DNA of 64,000 nt from Micractinium sp. NFX-FRZ (taxonomy: Eukaryota > Chlorophyta > Trebouxiophyceae > Chlorellales > Chlorellaceae), in NCBI GenBank assembly GCA_029339195.1, contig JAPTJF010000201.1, forward strand, positions 1-64,000, given 5' to 3'. Of this stretch, positions 35,801-45,274 are shown one piece after another (within the stretch, counting starts at the first letter, position 1; each line of letters begins with the position of its first letter). The notes beneath the pieces were generated by a model, which saw only the letters and a program-made list of their open reading frames with translations, did not search any database and was not told the origin of the DNA. Both the position numbers and the translations under genes were made by a program.

Positions 35801-36832
35801 TGCACACGGCACCCTGTGTTCCTGCCCGCCGCGCCTGCCTGGCAGAGCCGCCTCTCATCCTGCCTGCTATCCCGCCTGCCTCCCCCTGCTTCTTCCTGCC
35901 TCCCACTCTGTGTGTCCTTTCCACCCTTCTGACCTGCAGAGCTGTTTGAGATCCTGACGCTGGTGCAGCTCAAGAAGCTCGGGTCCAAGTTCCCGGTACG
36001 TGGGGTGGGGCGGGGGCGAGCTGGGTTGATGGGGTAGGCTCTTGGGTGGGGGGCATTTGGTGATGACCCCAATCCCACACGCCCAACACATTCCTGGCCG
36101 CACCCCCTCACACACAGAAGCTCTTGCCCTCCCTCCCCTCTCGCACTTGGACCGCGTCGCGCTTCCCATTGCCTCCCTCACTCCCTCACTCACTCACTTC
36201 TTCGCCCGCTCATCTAACCCCTCCCCACCCTCATCACCATTCATCTGCATCTCAAGTCATGCCCGCCATCCTGGTGGATTTTTAGCGACCGCCCCGCCTT
36301 CACTCGTGGCATTTTGTAACAGTTGGGGGTCTGTGGCTGCTCATTGCTTCGACCCACCCTTGCAACCACGCCCCCCACAGGTGCCCGTCATCCTTGTCGA
36401 CTACGACGGCTTCTACGCCTCACTCATGGACTTCCTCAAGGCCTGCGACGCCAACGGAACCGTGGGGGCGCCCGGTGAGTGGCTGCCCGGCCCGCAAGCG
36501 GTGCCGTGGGGACAGCTGGCAGGGGGTGAGCCGGTTCCGCAGTAGTTGCACATTTGGGGCATGGCGGGGCTGTGGACCCGAGGGGGGCATTCGGGGAGTG
36601 GGGGCATCGTGCTCTCGGAACTTCCAGGCACCTGCTCGCCACAGACTGCCACGTCATGCCACGTCACCCGGCCCCACACCCCGCCATCCCCCTGCCTGCA
36701 GAGCTGACGGACCTCATTGTGGCCCAGGACAACGCCGGGGTGCTGGACATACTGCGCCAGTATTACTTTGGGGAATCCCCGATGAGCCCCAGCAAGACCT
36801 TCCGCGCCTCCGCCTACCTGGCAAACAGCTAG
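29821..36832 (+). CDS. PfkB-family kinase fused to LOG-type phosphoribohydrolase
   Basis: Seventeen exons with all phases closing, 588 aa: 29821-29907, 30171-30270, 30591-30673, 31023-31233, 31395-31497, 32059-32168, 32476-32564, 32865-32930, 33279-33509, 33787-33848, 34057-34148, 34569-34648, 35016-35118, 35462-35530, 35940-35995, 36381-36474 and 36702-36832. Residues ~1-360 are a PfkB/adenosine-kinase-like domain: GGSAANTTRGLAGFG (signature 1), RTMRTCL, CNEDEA, and VVDTTGAGD with the catalytic Asp (signature 2). Residues ~370-588 are LOG-like: VVYYGSARL, GGGPGMMEA, and PGGLGTMDE matching PGGxGTxxE. LOG enzymes cleave cytokinin (or purine) riboside 5'-monophosphate to base plus ribose-5-P. 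The fused kinase could make that nucleotide. Introns 8 and 10 have GC donors. Confidence 0.9.
30396..30428 (+). repeat. copy of PfkB-LOG exon 2 end plus donor
   Basis: accag...gagagt...gcaaggctggtg matches 30240-30273, about 155 bp downstream in intron 2. Confidence 0.7.
31799..32058 (+). repeat. ladder of three decayed copies of exon 6 acceptor junction
   Basis: Copies start at 31799 (AG lost), 31883 and 31977. They resemble the real exon 6 start at 32059 (cttccggggcgccctgga), at spacings of 84, 94 and 82 bp. The latter two keep a pyrimidine tract and CAG, so they are cryptic acceptors. Confidence 0.8.
32230..32276 (+). repeat. copy of PfkB-LOG exon 6 end
   Basis: Resembles 32128-32172 (gagctgg.ggcagggga...ggaggtg), about 105 bp downstream in intron 6. 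Confidence 0.55.
32373..32413 (+). repeat. partial copy of PfkB-LOG exon 7
   Basis: Contains gggtgtg... and ctggcacagtggtgcaacc, resembling 32476-32535 (ctggcagagcggtgcaacc), upstream in intron 6. Confidence 0.6.
34718..34890 (+). repeat. two copies of PfkB-LOG exon 12 end plus donor
   Basis: 34718-34773 and 34855-34890 resemble 34606-34660 (ctggaggcgggcaagcccgt...caggtgtg..gaggc). The first keeps the AGGTGTG junction. Confidence 0.7.
35201..35251 (+). repeat. copy of PfkB-LOG exon 13 end plus donor
   Basis: cgcttgcttgcgtcgcgcaaggtgg...gtggactcgggtgggtg matches 35080-35130 at a 122-bp offset, with the donor region intact. Confidence 0.85.
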
Positions 36833-37437
36833 GCTTGGGCTGGCCGGCTGGCCTGGCTGGCCAAACACGAACGCTAGCGCTTGGCATAGGCTGACCTGGA
36901 TGGCTGTGAGCGGCCCCTGCTGCTGCCCTGCTGCGACGCGCGCAGCTGGCGCCGCTGCTGGCGGTGGCCGGCAGCACATGCAGTTCCCGTTGTTTGAGGC
37001 TTACCATCTCCTCGGTGCTGTATTCTTTTGTTCTTGTGTCTGCTGTATTGGGAGTTTGTATGAATTTGGCTGACTGGGACTGGCATCCTTGGCACACTTG
37101 TGCCCTGCCGTGATTTTCGTCTGACTGTGCAAGATGCTTCCCTGAAGTACGCGTTTGCACAGCAACACAGCGGGTTGCACTCTAATCACAGAGTACATAG
37201 GCATGTGTGGGAATGGTACCGTCAACAAACAAGCGCGTGGGGAAAGAGTGAGGGAAGAAGACAAAGCAGCAAAAGCTAACCATGAGTGCAGCATGGCATA
37301 GGTGTGCGAGAGCTCTGCAGCTGGGCACAAAGGATCGGGGCTGGCATGGCGTGCCACGGGCATGAGGGAGTGCATTGTGCCAGCACAGGGCAGGGAAGAG
37401 CTGCCTGCCCCAAGAAAGGAAGTAAGGAAGGGAGGGG
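36833..37437. other. convergent intergenic region
   Basis: Between the PfkB-LOG and J-domain gene ends. The 3' UTR region becomes AT-richer after about 36980. Nothing else is recognised. Confidence 0.45.
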
Positions 37438-39153
37438 TTAGATGAGGTGCTCCTCCATAAAGTCAGCCGCCGAGCCCACCACCCGGGAGGCCAGCCCCAC
37501 GGCCGCCTGCACCAGCCCCGGCGCCGTCATGAACTTGTCGGGGTGCACCGCCCGCCGTGCCTGCTGCACTTCCTTGTGGCTGCTGGGCGGCGCTGTGTTG
37601 CCGTAGTCTGCCACTCGCAGCGCACTCAGCAGCACCTGCTTGGCGTCAGCCAGGGCCTGCCGCCGCCCGCCTGCCTGCGCCTGCCTGACCTGGCTGAACT
37701 CGCCCTCCGTGCCGGCAATGCTGAGCATGAGCTCCAGCTGGCGCCGGTGCCGCGTGCAGGCCAGCCACTCAGCATCACGGGCTGCATTGCTGCTGGCTGC
37801 CGGCCCAGACGGCGCCGCTGCCTCCTGCTGCCCCATCTGTGCCTGCCACTCCGCACGCTGCGCCCGCTGCTCTGCTGCGCCAAGCGCTGCCTGCGCCATA
37901 TCCCTCTGTGCCCTGAGCAGCCGTGACTGCTCCTGGGCTGCAAACCTGAGGTGAAGTGCCTCCTCCACTGTCTGCCGCATTGAGTCCAGTCGCCCATTTG
38001 CCCGCCTGAGCAGCTCCACCACATCGCTGTCAGCCCCAGCTGTGCTGCACTGCTCCACCTCCCGCGCCCGCTTCTCAGCTGCATCACGCCTACGCGCTGC
38101 CTCCTGCGCCTGCTCCTCTGCCGCTGCCCTCCCCCGCTCCGCATCCCGCAGCCGGCTCTCTGCCAGCTGCGCCCGCCGCTCAGCTCCTTCTTTCTCTTGC
38201 TCCGCACGTTGCAGCTGCTTCTTCGAAAGCTGTTCCAGCTGCTCACTTAAATCCCTGACCCGCTCTGCCAGCTGCGCCCGCCCCTCGGCTGCCTCTCTGC
38301 CCTCCTCTGCCTCCTGCAGCCGCCGCTGCAAGTCCGCCCTCTCATCCCCCCACGACTCCTCCTGCGAGGCAAAGGGCTGGGAATCTCCATTTGACAGGCT
38401 GGCGGGGCCGGCGGGCAGGCCGGCGGGCAGGCAGGCAGGCAGGCAGGCAGGCAGGCAACCACCCAGGCGGGCGGGCAGGCAGGCGGGCAGGCAACCAACC
38501 AGGGCAGGCAACCACCCAGGCTAGTGGGCGGGCAGGCAACCACCCACGCATGCGGGCAGGCATGCAGGCAACTGCCCAGGCGAGCGGGCAGGCAGGCGGG
38601 CAGACTTGGGACAATTCTTCAAAGGTTCAGATACCAGGCCCTCACCTGCACCCCCAGGTTGTGCATGCGCCAGCTCAGGCCGTCGACATCATCTGCGCGG
38701 CGGACATGCGGGTCAAGTGGGCGTTGAGGGGATTGTGAGATGCAAAGCCATGGTGGGACCCCGAGCCCCTTGGTTGCACGCAGGCTGGCATGCAGGCAAC
38801 AACGCGTGCTGAAGACGGCAGCGCCCCCCACCCCCCACCACCTCAGGAAGGGAGGTGGCGGGCAAACAGTGCAGAGTGATGCACTCCTGCCTACCTGTTG
38901 CGTGTGCCCGGTGGCCGGTTGCATAGCGTGCCTGGCCTGGCGTTGGCGGCGCCTGGGGTGGCCCCCTGGGGTGGGTGTGCTCCGAGTCCGTCTGTGCCTC
39001 CGATCCTGAGCCGCACGAGTCTGCCGCCCACTCATCTGAAGACTCGCGAGGATGAGAGTGAGGACGATCCTCACTCTCATCCTCTGAGTCGCTCTGTCCG
39101 CATACTTTCATGTTAATGACGGTCCGAGTTCCTCCCCGGCTGCATGAAAACAT
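37438..39153 (-). CDS. coiled-coil protein with C-terminal auxilin-like J-domain
   Basis: Three exons, 38895-39153, 38646-38692 and 37438-38376, give 414 aa. An internal ATG at 39111 (MKVCGQSDSEDE) is an alternative start. The N-terminus is acidic and Ser-rich. The middle is a long Glu/Arg/Ala coiled coil (QRAEQEKEGAERRAQLAES type). The last ~70 residues contain KEVQQARRAVHPDKFM followed by a helix and AADFMEEHLI. HPD is the Hsp70-activating motif and a C-terminal J-domain is the auxilin arrangement, where it recruits Hsc70 to uncoat clathrin. No clathrin-binding motif is obvious, so the target is unknown. Intron 2 carries a GGCA-type tandem array. Confidence 0.7.
38395..38605 (-). repeat. 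GGCAGGCA/GCGGGCAGGC simple tandem array in intron
   Basis: Roughly 210 bp of ggcaggca and ggcaggcaaccacccagg(c)gagcggg-type units inside the J-domain gene's second intron. Unit length is irregular, with no unique spacers. Confidence 0.85.
39048..39084 (-). repeat. perfect 17-bp inverted repeat inside coding exon
   Basis: Arms 39048-39064 and 39068-39084 (gaggatgagagtgagga and its exact reverse complement) are separated by a 3-nt loop. It lies within the acidic/His-rich N-terminal codons of the J-domain gene and would form a very stable RNA hairpin near the start codon. Confidence 0.9.
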
Positions 39154-39302
39154 AAGCAAGTGGAGGGCTCAGCCATGACTGGAGGTGCAAGGCGGCTGCA
39201 TGTCGCTTGAAGGGAAATGCTGACTTCTGCAATGCGCTACCAGTAACCACAGCGTCATTGACCACTGAGTCAAAAAGAAATTTGCACTTTCCACAGCTGG
39301 TC

Positions 39303-40008
39303 TCACTCTAGTGCCAAGTTAAAGGCGGTGAACAAATCCTCCGGCGCGTATAATCGGTTGTGGTGAATGTCCCGCCGCTCCCACACTGCCTCCACAATGA
39401 GGTTGACCTCAGATGGCGTCTTGACTGCAAGCATGCAGAACAGGTCAATGAGCGTTGATTGCCACGTTGTGCATGATGGCTGATGCAGCACACGATCCAA
39501 CCACTTGCTGGCGTCAGCGGTCCGACCGCGTGGGCCACGCTTGGGCGGCAATCCACCTACCTCCCATCATGTAGATTTCCGTCTCATTCATGCTGACGGT
39601 GAGTGTCTCTTGGTTTCCTCCATGCATCCACCGACTCGTGCATTCCACTAGTGCGCTGTCCTGTATGCTGAAGCAGCCAGTGTAGTCGCCGTCTAGCAGC
39701 GGCGGCGCGACCTCAACTTGCACCCGGTAGGCAATGCAGCGTTCTTCCTCGTTGTTGACCAAAGTGAACTCGGTTTTGTAGCCGAATTCCCTCCTGCACA
39801 CACTGGCGGCTAGTTGGTAGGGGGCCCGCGCGCCGGGCATGCCAAACAAATGCCCGTCGCCTACCACATGCAAGGACAGTTCTCTGCAGCCCGGCCCAAT
39901 GAACCCATTCATTGCAGTGCCACGGAAAGACTCCACGACTCACCGGAGCTCGAAGCTGTCATAAGGCACTATCTCTAGCAAGTTGCTCGCCAACCCCACC
40001 GTCCTCAT
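39303..40008 (-). CDS. uncharacterised protein
   Basis: Three exons, 39944-40008, 39557-39883 and 39303-39507, give 198 aa. Not recognised. The protein is not low-complexity: YDSFELRELSLHVVGDG, then an EFTLVNNEEERCIAYRV beta-like stretch, SMNETEIYMMGG, and a helical C-terminus (WQSTLIDLFCMLAVKTPSEV). Intron 2 is only 49 nt (39508-39556) with a clear CTGAC branch-site match. Without it the gene would need a frameshift. Codon choice and base composition look less GC-rich than the neighbours by eye, so it may be young or acquired. An upstream exon cannot be excluded. Confidence 0.6.
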
Positions 40009-40831
40009 GGTCAGCCACGACTAGCCTGCAGCTCAAGTGCTGAGGGGCAGGGTACTTACTTGGCCCACCTTGCTCCGGACATGCCCTAGTTCCATGCGCC
40101 AGTACAAGCACTACAGCACAAGCCTCACGTGTGCCTGCATGCCGCCACCTGCACGCATTGTTGTGCTGACTTTCTGCATAGCAGCTTGCATGGTAACACA
40201 TGATGGGATGGGCAATATAGGATTGCCATGAAGCAATTGGGAGCAGTCCAGTGCGACAGGGATAAGCAGCTGCAAAGCCTGCTCTGACTCGGGTTTCCAG
40301 GCTGGCAGAGGCTGGCGGAACGCGGGCGGCCTGTGGCAGCAGCACTTACAGGCGCGAGCAGAGCCTGTTTTAGTGGCAGAGATGTGGGCCTTTTGCGCTG
40401 CCTGACAGCAGCTGCCAATGCGGTTGGGGTGGTGTGAATCTGTGTGCACAGGGGCGCTTCTGCCCCTTGAGGAGCGTGAGCGCCTTCTTCCAGAAGCTTA
40501 CGGCTCCTGTCTGGGTGGCACCGGGTTGCGCAGAGGAGCTTCATGAGTGTGACTGGAGCCGCTAAACTGGCACAAGGGGCTACGACCTGGAGGACCGCCG
40601 TGGCTGTGCCTGCCTCAAGCGCTGCCGCCGACTTCAGCAGCTCCGGTGGAACCAGACATGGTCCCACCAAGCTTCCCTTTACCAGAGGAGCTAAGTACAC
40701 TCCTCACATAATGCTGAAAAGCTTTATGATGATGAACAGGCGGGAGCCAGTGTGCTTTGCATGCTGCGCTGAATTGCTGCTCCAAGAGCACTGCAACAGC
40801 CCTGCCTCTATTACCATCGGGGTCAGACGCA
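40009..40831. promoter_or_regulatory. divergent intergenic region
   Basis: Between the uncharacterised gene (-) and the G-patch gene (+). Open frames on both strands lack features. Less GC-rich than the flanking + gene. Confidence 0.4.
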
Positions 40832-43800
40832 ATGGAGGCTAGTTTGCAGGGCGAGGATCAGGCAGAGGAGCCCCCGGCAACCGACAAGAGCAAGCCAGAG
40901 CAGCTGGAGGCCGCCGTGCGCAAGGAGCGCAACAAGTTTCGCAAATGGACTTTCGCTCGGCAAGGTTCAGTCGACCCTCCGGCTGCCAGCGTGCACGCCC
41001 TGGCGGAAGAGCTGCTCAACTTGGAAGCTCGGTTCCACGCCGACAAGCTGCGGGCCCTTAATCCCCAGCATCCGGCGCTGCCCGAAAGCGTGAGCCAGCA
41101 AGGGCCCTTGCGCCAGTCGAGCGTTGGCAGCGCAGCGGCTACCACCGCCGCCGCCGCCGCCGCCGCTGCTGCCAACCCCACTGGCCCCCAGCCGCTCTGG
41201 TTGACAGACATTGAGGTAAGCCTGCGCTGGCCTTGCCTCCACTGTTTTACCCCCCCTGCAATTGGCATCCGGTGGAGGGCACATGTGCTTGGTACTCTGG
41301 GACGCATGATGCAAGTGGGTGCTGCCTTGTTGCACCCACCCACCACCCGCCCTCCCACCCTGCAGGCGCAGCTGGAGAGGGCCGCTCAAAGGAGCGCGGC
41401 TCTGCAGCGCCAGCACGCCACGGCTGCCGTTGCAGTCGCTGCTCAGCAGGAGGATGGCAGCGTGGCCAGCCCTGCGGATCTGCTGACGGGTGGGTGGGTG
41501 CTAAGTGCAGCCTGTGGCAGCCTGCCACCGCGGCGCACTTTGGGCCGCTCATCGCAGCACTGGCGCACCGCTCCGCCGTGTCGCCCAGCCTCTGGGTCTA
41601 CCGTGGTGCCAGCGGGCAGCACACGTTGTTTGCATCGACGTTAAGCGACTGCCCACCATCCCCTCGGGTGCATTGGTGGCACACTTTTGCGTGAGTACAT
41701 TCGCTTCTGTCTCGCCCTCCTGCAGTGCACCGCCTGGCCATGCTGGCGCAGCAGGCTGCAATCGAGGAGCGGCAGCTGCAGCTGAAACTGCAGCGTCAGA
41801 AGCGGCATGGCGCCGCTGGCAAGCAGCCGCCAGCAGGCAAGGAGCAGGCGCAGCAGGCGCAGCAGCAGCCGGTTGGTCAGCAGCAAGAGCAGCTGCCACA
41901 GCAGGCAGATCCTGGGCAGGAGCAGCAGCTGGTACAAGGGCAGGCGCCTGCGGCTAGCCAGGGAGAGCTGCACGCCACGCCCGACCAGCAGCAAGAGCAG
42001 CAGGGGCAGCGACAAGACGTGCAGCAGGGGCCGGAGCAGCAGCCGCAGCAGGACGCACCAATGGGGCAGCAGGCGCCGGTCGCTTCAGACCCGGCCGCTA
42101 CGCTGCCGCAATTAGAGTGAGTGGCAGTCTGTTGTTTCGACGCTCCTGCTCACAGCAATGTGCCCTGGCCCCTGCTTTGTTATTCTTGCGTGCTGCATTC
42201 AGCCGCTTGATGCTGTGCTGCTGCTTCTGCTGCCTGCATGTGCTGCAGCTGTTGCAATGCAACCCCCGCTGTGCATTGGTGCGCACTCAGTTGCTCAATC
42301 AGCGCCAGCGCCACCTTGACCCGCCCTTGCTGTCCAGCTCAACATAAAACCTAACCCAAGTTACATCATGGCACCGCCGCCCCTGCAGGAAGCGCCTGTC
42401 CGACATTAAAGAAGCGTCTGCCTGGCTGGCCCTGCGCTGGTCCAAGCTCCTGCACCTGTGGCATACCTCCCAGGCAGCTCTGGCGGCAGCAGCTGAGCAG
42501 TTCTCCCAGCAGGCGCCCAAGAAACCGGCAACGAACACGGGGAAGGTCAAGGTGCTGGTGCCGCCACTGCTGGTCAGGTACCAGCACCACAGCCGCCTGT
42601 TCCTGGATGCCGCGCAGCAGGCGTACATGCTGCACAACCGGAGGGGCAAGGCGGGCGCAGGGGGGGCGCTCCTTGCGTTGCGCGCGCACCAGAAGCGCAC
42701 GGGCCAGCCGGCGCGGCCGGTGCGGAAGCCAGCTGCCGCAGCACCGGCACTGGCAGCGTCTCTGGAGCCAGCAGGAGCAACACCAGGAGCAGCAGCAGTA
42801 GGAGCAGTAGGAGCAGCAGCAGGAGCAGCAGCAGCAGCAGCAGCGAAAGCTGCAGCAGCAGGAGCAGCAGGGGTGGCACCACCACTGCCACTGCCGCTGC
42901 TGCCTCCACCAGCGGAAGCGCCACCAGAACCGCCAGCCTCCCCTGCAGCTCCACCACCGCCAACCCTTCTGGCTAGCTTGTCGCCAGAGGAGCGCAAGGT
43001 GGCGATCCAGGATGCCGCCATGGCTCAGCTGCAGCTGTACGCAACTGGCGACGCCAAGCGGAAAGAGGCAGCACATGCCGCCAGAGCTGAGCGCATCGCC
43101 GGGCAGAAGCAGCAGGCTGTGCTCAAGCAGCAGCGGAGGCAGGAGCAGCGGCAGCAGCAGCAGCAGCAGAAGAAGAAGAAGAAGAAGAAGCGGCAGGGGC
43201 AGCAGGGCCTGGCACAAGCTGTGGCACAGATGCAGCACCTGTGGGTGCCGGCCAGCACGCCAGCCGCTGCTGCAATGCCTGGCGGCGGCTGCAGCGGCAC
43301 CGAGGGGCCGTGGCTGCAGCAGCCATCGCAGGAGCAGCCGCCGCTGCAGCAGCTCTGCGCAGAGCAGCAGGAGCTGGCGCAGCACGCAGGCCAACCACAG
43401 CAGGCAGAGCAGCAACAGCAGCATGACTTGTATGAACAGGTGCAGCGGCTGGAGCAGGCCCTGTCCAGCACCCAGCAGCTTGACCCAGGCATGGGGCAGC
43501 AGCTGGCCCAGCTGCTAGAGCAGCTGGAGGCGCTGGCTGGGCAGCAGGCACAGCAGGCACAGCAAGCGGCGGCAGTAGCTGTGGAGGGGGAGCAGGAGAC
43601 GTCGGCTGGGCAGGCAGACGAGGAGGGCACGGCAAGCGTGGAGCAGGGGCAGCAGCAGCAGCAGGCGCAGCAGGAGCAGGCACAGCAGGCCACTGACGCA
43701 GGCAGTCAGCCCATGCCAGGCTGGCGGCCCATCCCCGAGCACAACCTTGGCTTCCAGCTGCTGAGGAAGGCCGGGTGGAGCGAGGGCTCAGGGCTGGGGG

Positions 43801-45041
43801 CACGCAGGCAGGGCAGGACAGAACCGGTGGCAGCCGCTGCCTTCCGCTCCAAGGTGGGCCTGGGCTTCTCGGCGCCAGGAGGCGCAGCTGGCGCAGCAGC
43901 TGCCACCACCGGTGGCGGCGCTGGTGCAGGCGCCCAGCAGGGGCAGAAGAGGCGTCGGGAGGAGGAAGAGGGGGAGGACCAGCGGGGGCACAGGCAGGGA
44001 CAGAAGGCAAAGAAGGGCAGGAAAGCCGAAAACAGAGCCAACAGGAAAGCGAGAAAGGCTAAGAAGGACGCCGCGCTGCAGCAAGCAGTGCAGGCTGGCA
44101 GTGGCCCTGAGCAGGCGCAGCCGCAGCAGGCGGAACAGCCCAGCAGCCAGCCGGAGCAGCAGCAGCAACAGCCCCAGGCTCAGCAGCAGCCACCGCTGCC
44201 GTCGGCCCAGCCAGAGTCCCAGCAGCAACAGGCACCGCTGCCGCCGTCCCAGCCGCAGCAACAGCCACCGCTGCCGCCGCCGCCGCAGCAGCAACAGCCA
44301 CCGCTGCCGCCGCAGCAGCAGCAGCAACAGCCACCGCTGCCGCCGCAGCAGCAACAGCCACCGCTGCCGCCGCGGCAGCCCCAGCAGCCGCCGTCGCTGT
44401 CGCCGCCGCCGCCGCAGCAGCAACACCAGCCACCGCTCCAGCAGCAGCACACCCACTGCCAACAGCAACAACAGCAGCCTAAGCAGCAGCAGCAACAACC
44501 CCAGGCTCAGCAGCAGCCTTTACCACGGCAGCAGGAGCAGGCGCAGCAGCAGCAGCAGCAGCAGCAGCGGCAGCAGGCCGTGCAGCTCAGCGGCTCGTAC
44601 CAGCGGCAGGCATCACCGCCTCCCTGGCAGCAGCAGCGGCACCCTGCACACCTCAGCGGCCCGTACCTGCAGGAGGGACAGCAGCCTTACACGCAGCAGC
44701 AGCAGCAGCAGCCTTGCACGCAGCAGCATTTGTGGAGCTGGGGTGCCCCACTGGGCCCTGGATTGGCAGCCACAAGTGCTGCAGGACTGCACTTCCAGCT
44801 GGGATACCTGCCAAGCCAACGGCAGATACCGCAGCAGCAGCAGCAGCAGCAGCAGCGGCAGCGGCAGCAGGTGGGCACCTCTGCAGGCCAGCCAGTCCCT
44901 GGGGCAGGCGTTGGGCTGCCCTTCCATCTGGGCTACTTGCCAGCAATGGGTCCCTGGGGGATGCTGCCTCAGGCGCTCTTTGGGCCTTCATCCTCGCTGC
45001 ACCCGCGGTGGGCAACCACCCTTCAACAACCGCCCCGCTGA
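40832..45041 (+). CDS. large Gln-rich G-patch protein
   Basis: Four exons, 40832-41215, 41366-41489, 41726-42116 and 42389-45041, give 1183 aa. The N-terminal ~300 residues have charged helices (RKERNKFRKWTFARQ) and a Gln-rich stretch. A globular-looking segment follows (RLSDIKEASAWLALRWSKL, VLVPPLLVRYQHHSRLFLD). At about residues 745-790 PEHNLGFQLLRKAGWSEGSGLGARRQGRTEPV fits the G-patch consensus (Gly-rich, activator of DEAH helicases in splicing or ribosome assembly). It is followed by a Lys/Arg-rich nuclear-type segment (KAKKGRKAENRANRKARKA) and a ~330-residue tail of Gln and Pro-Leu-Pro repeats. Probably nuclear RNA metabolism, by domain inference. TGTAA follows 60 nt after the stop. Confidence 0.85.
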
Positions 45042-45100
45042 CACGCCCTCAGCCCTTCCCGTACACCCCTGGCTTGAAATTCTTTGTTTGATGTGTTCCT

Positions 45101-45105
45101 TGTAA
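45101..45105 (+). terminator. TGTAA poly(A) signal
   Basis: UGUAA motif in the short gap after the G-patch gene stop (45041), ahead of the next + gene at 45275. Confidence 0.6.
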
Positions 45106-45274
45106 ACATTCCTCGGGTGGTTGCATGGGCTGCAACTGGGCAGGGCAACAGAGCATGCGGCTGAGGTGGCGCAATCCCAGCTGGCTGGATCCCCAAGCCC
45201 CCGTGGTGTCGGACCCGGCCAGCATTCCCTCGCAACCCAATTCCATTCTGCTCCCACCCAAGACGCCTCTCGCC

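Noticed and set aside
38395..38605. CRISPR-like regular repeats
   Set aside because: Units are simple GGCA/GCGGGCA repeats without unique spacers and lie in an intron of a eukaryotic gene.
39508..39556. Apparent frameshift in the uncharacterised minus-strand gene
   Set aside because: A 49-nt intron with GT, CTGAC branch site and AG restores the frame exactly, so a pseudogene call is unnecessary.
42366..44498. Several 220-350 aa antisense frames opposite the G-patch exon
   Set aside because: They are Leu/Cys/Ala runs produced by reading CTG/GCT/TGC complements of CAG repeats, i.e. shadows of the real exon.
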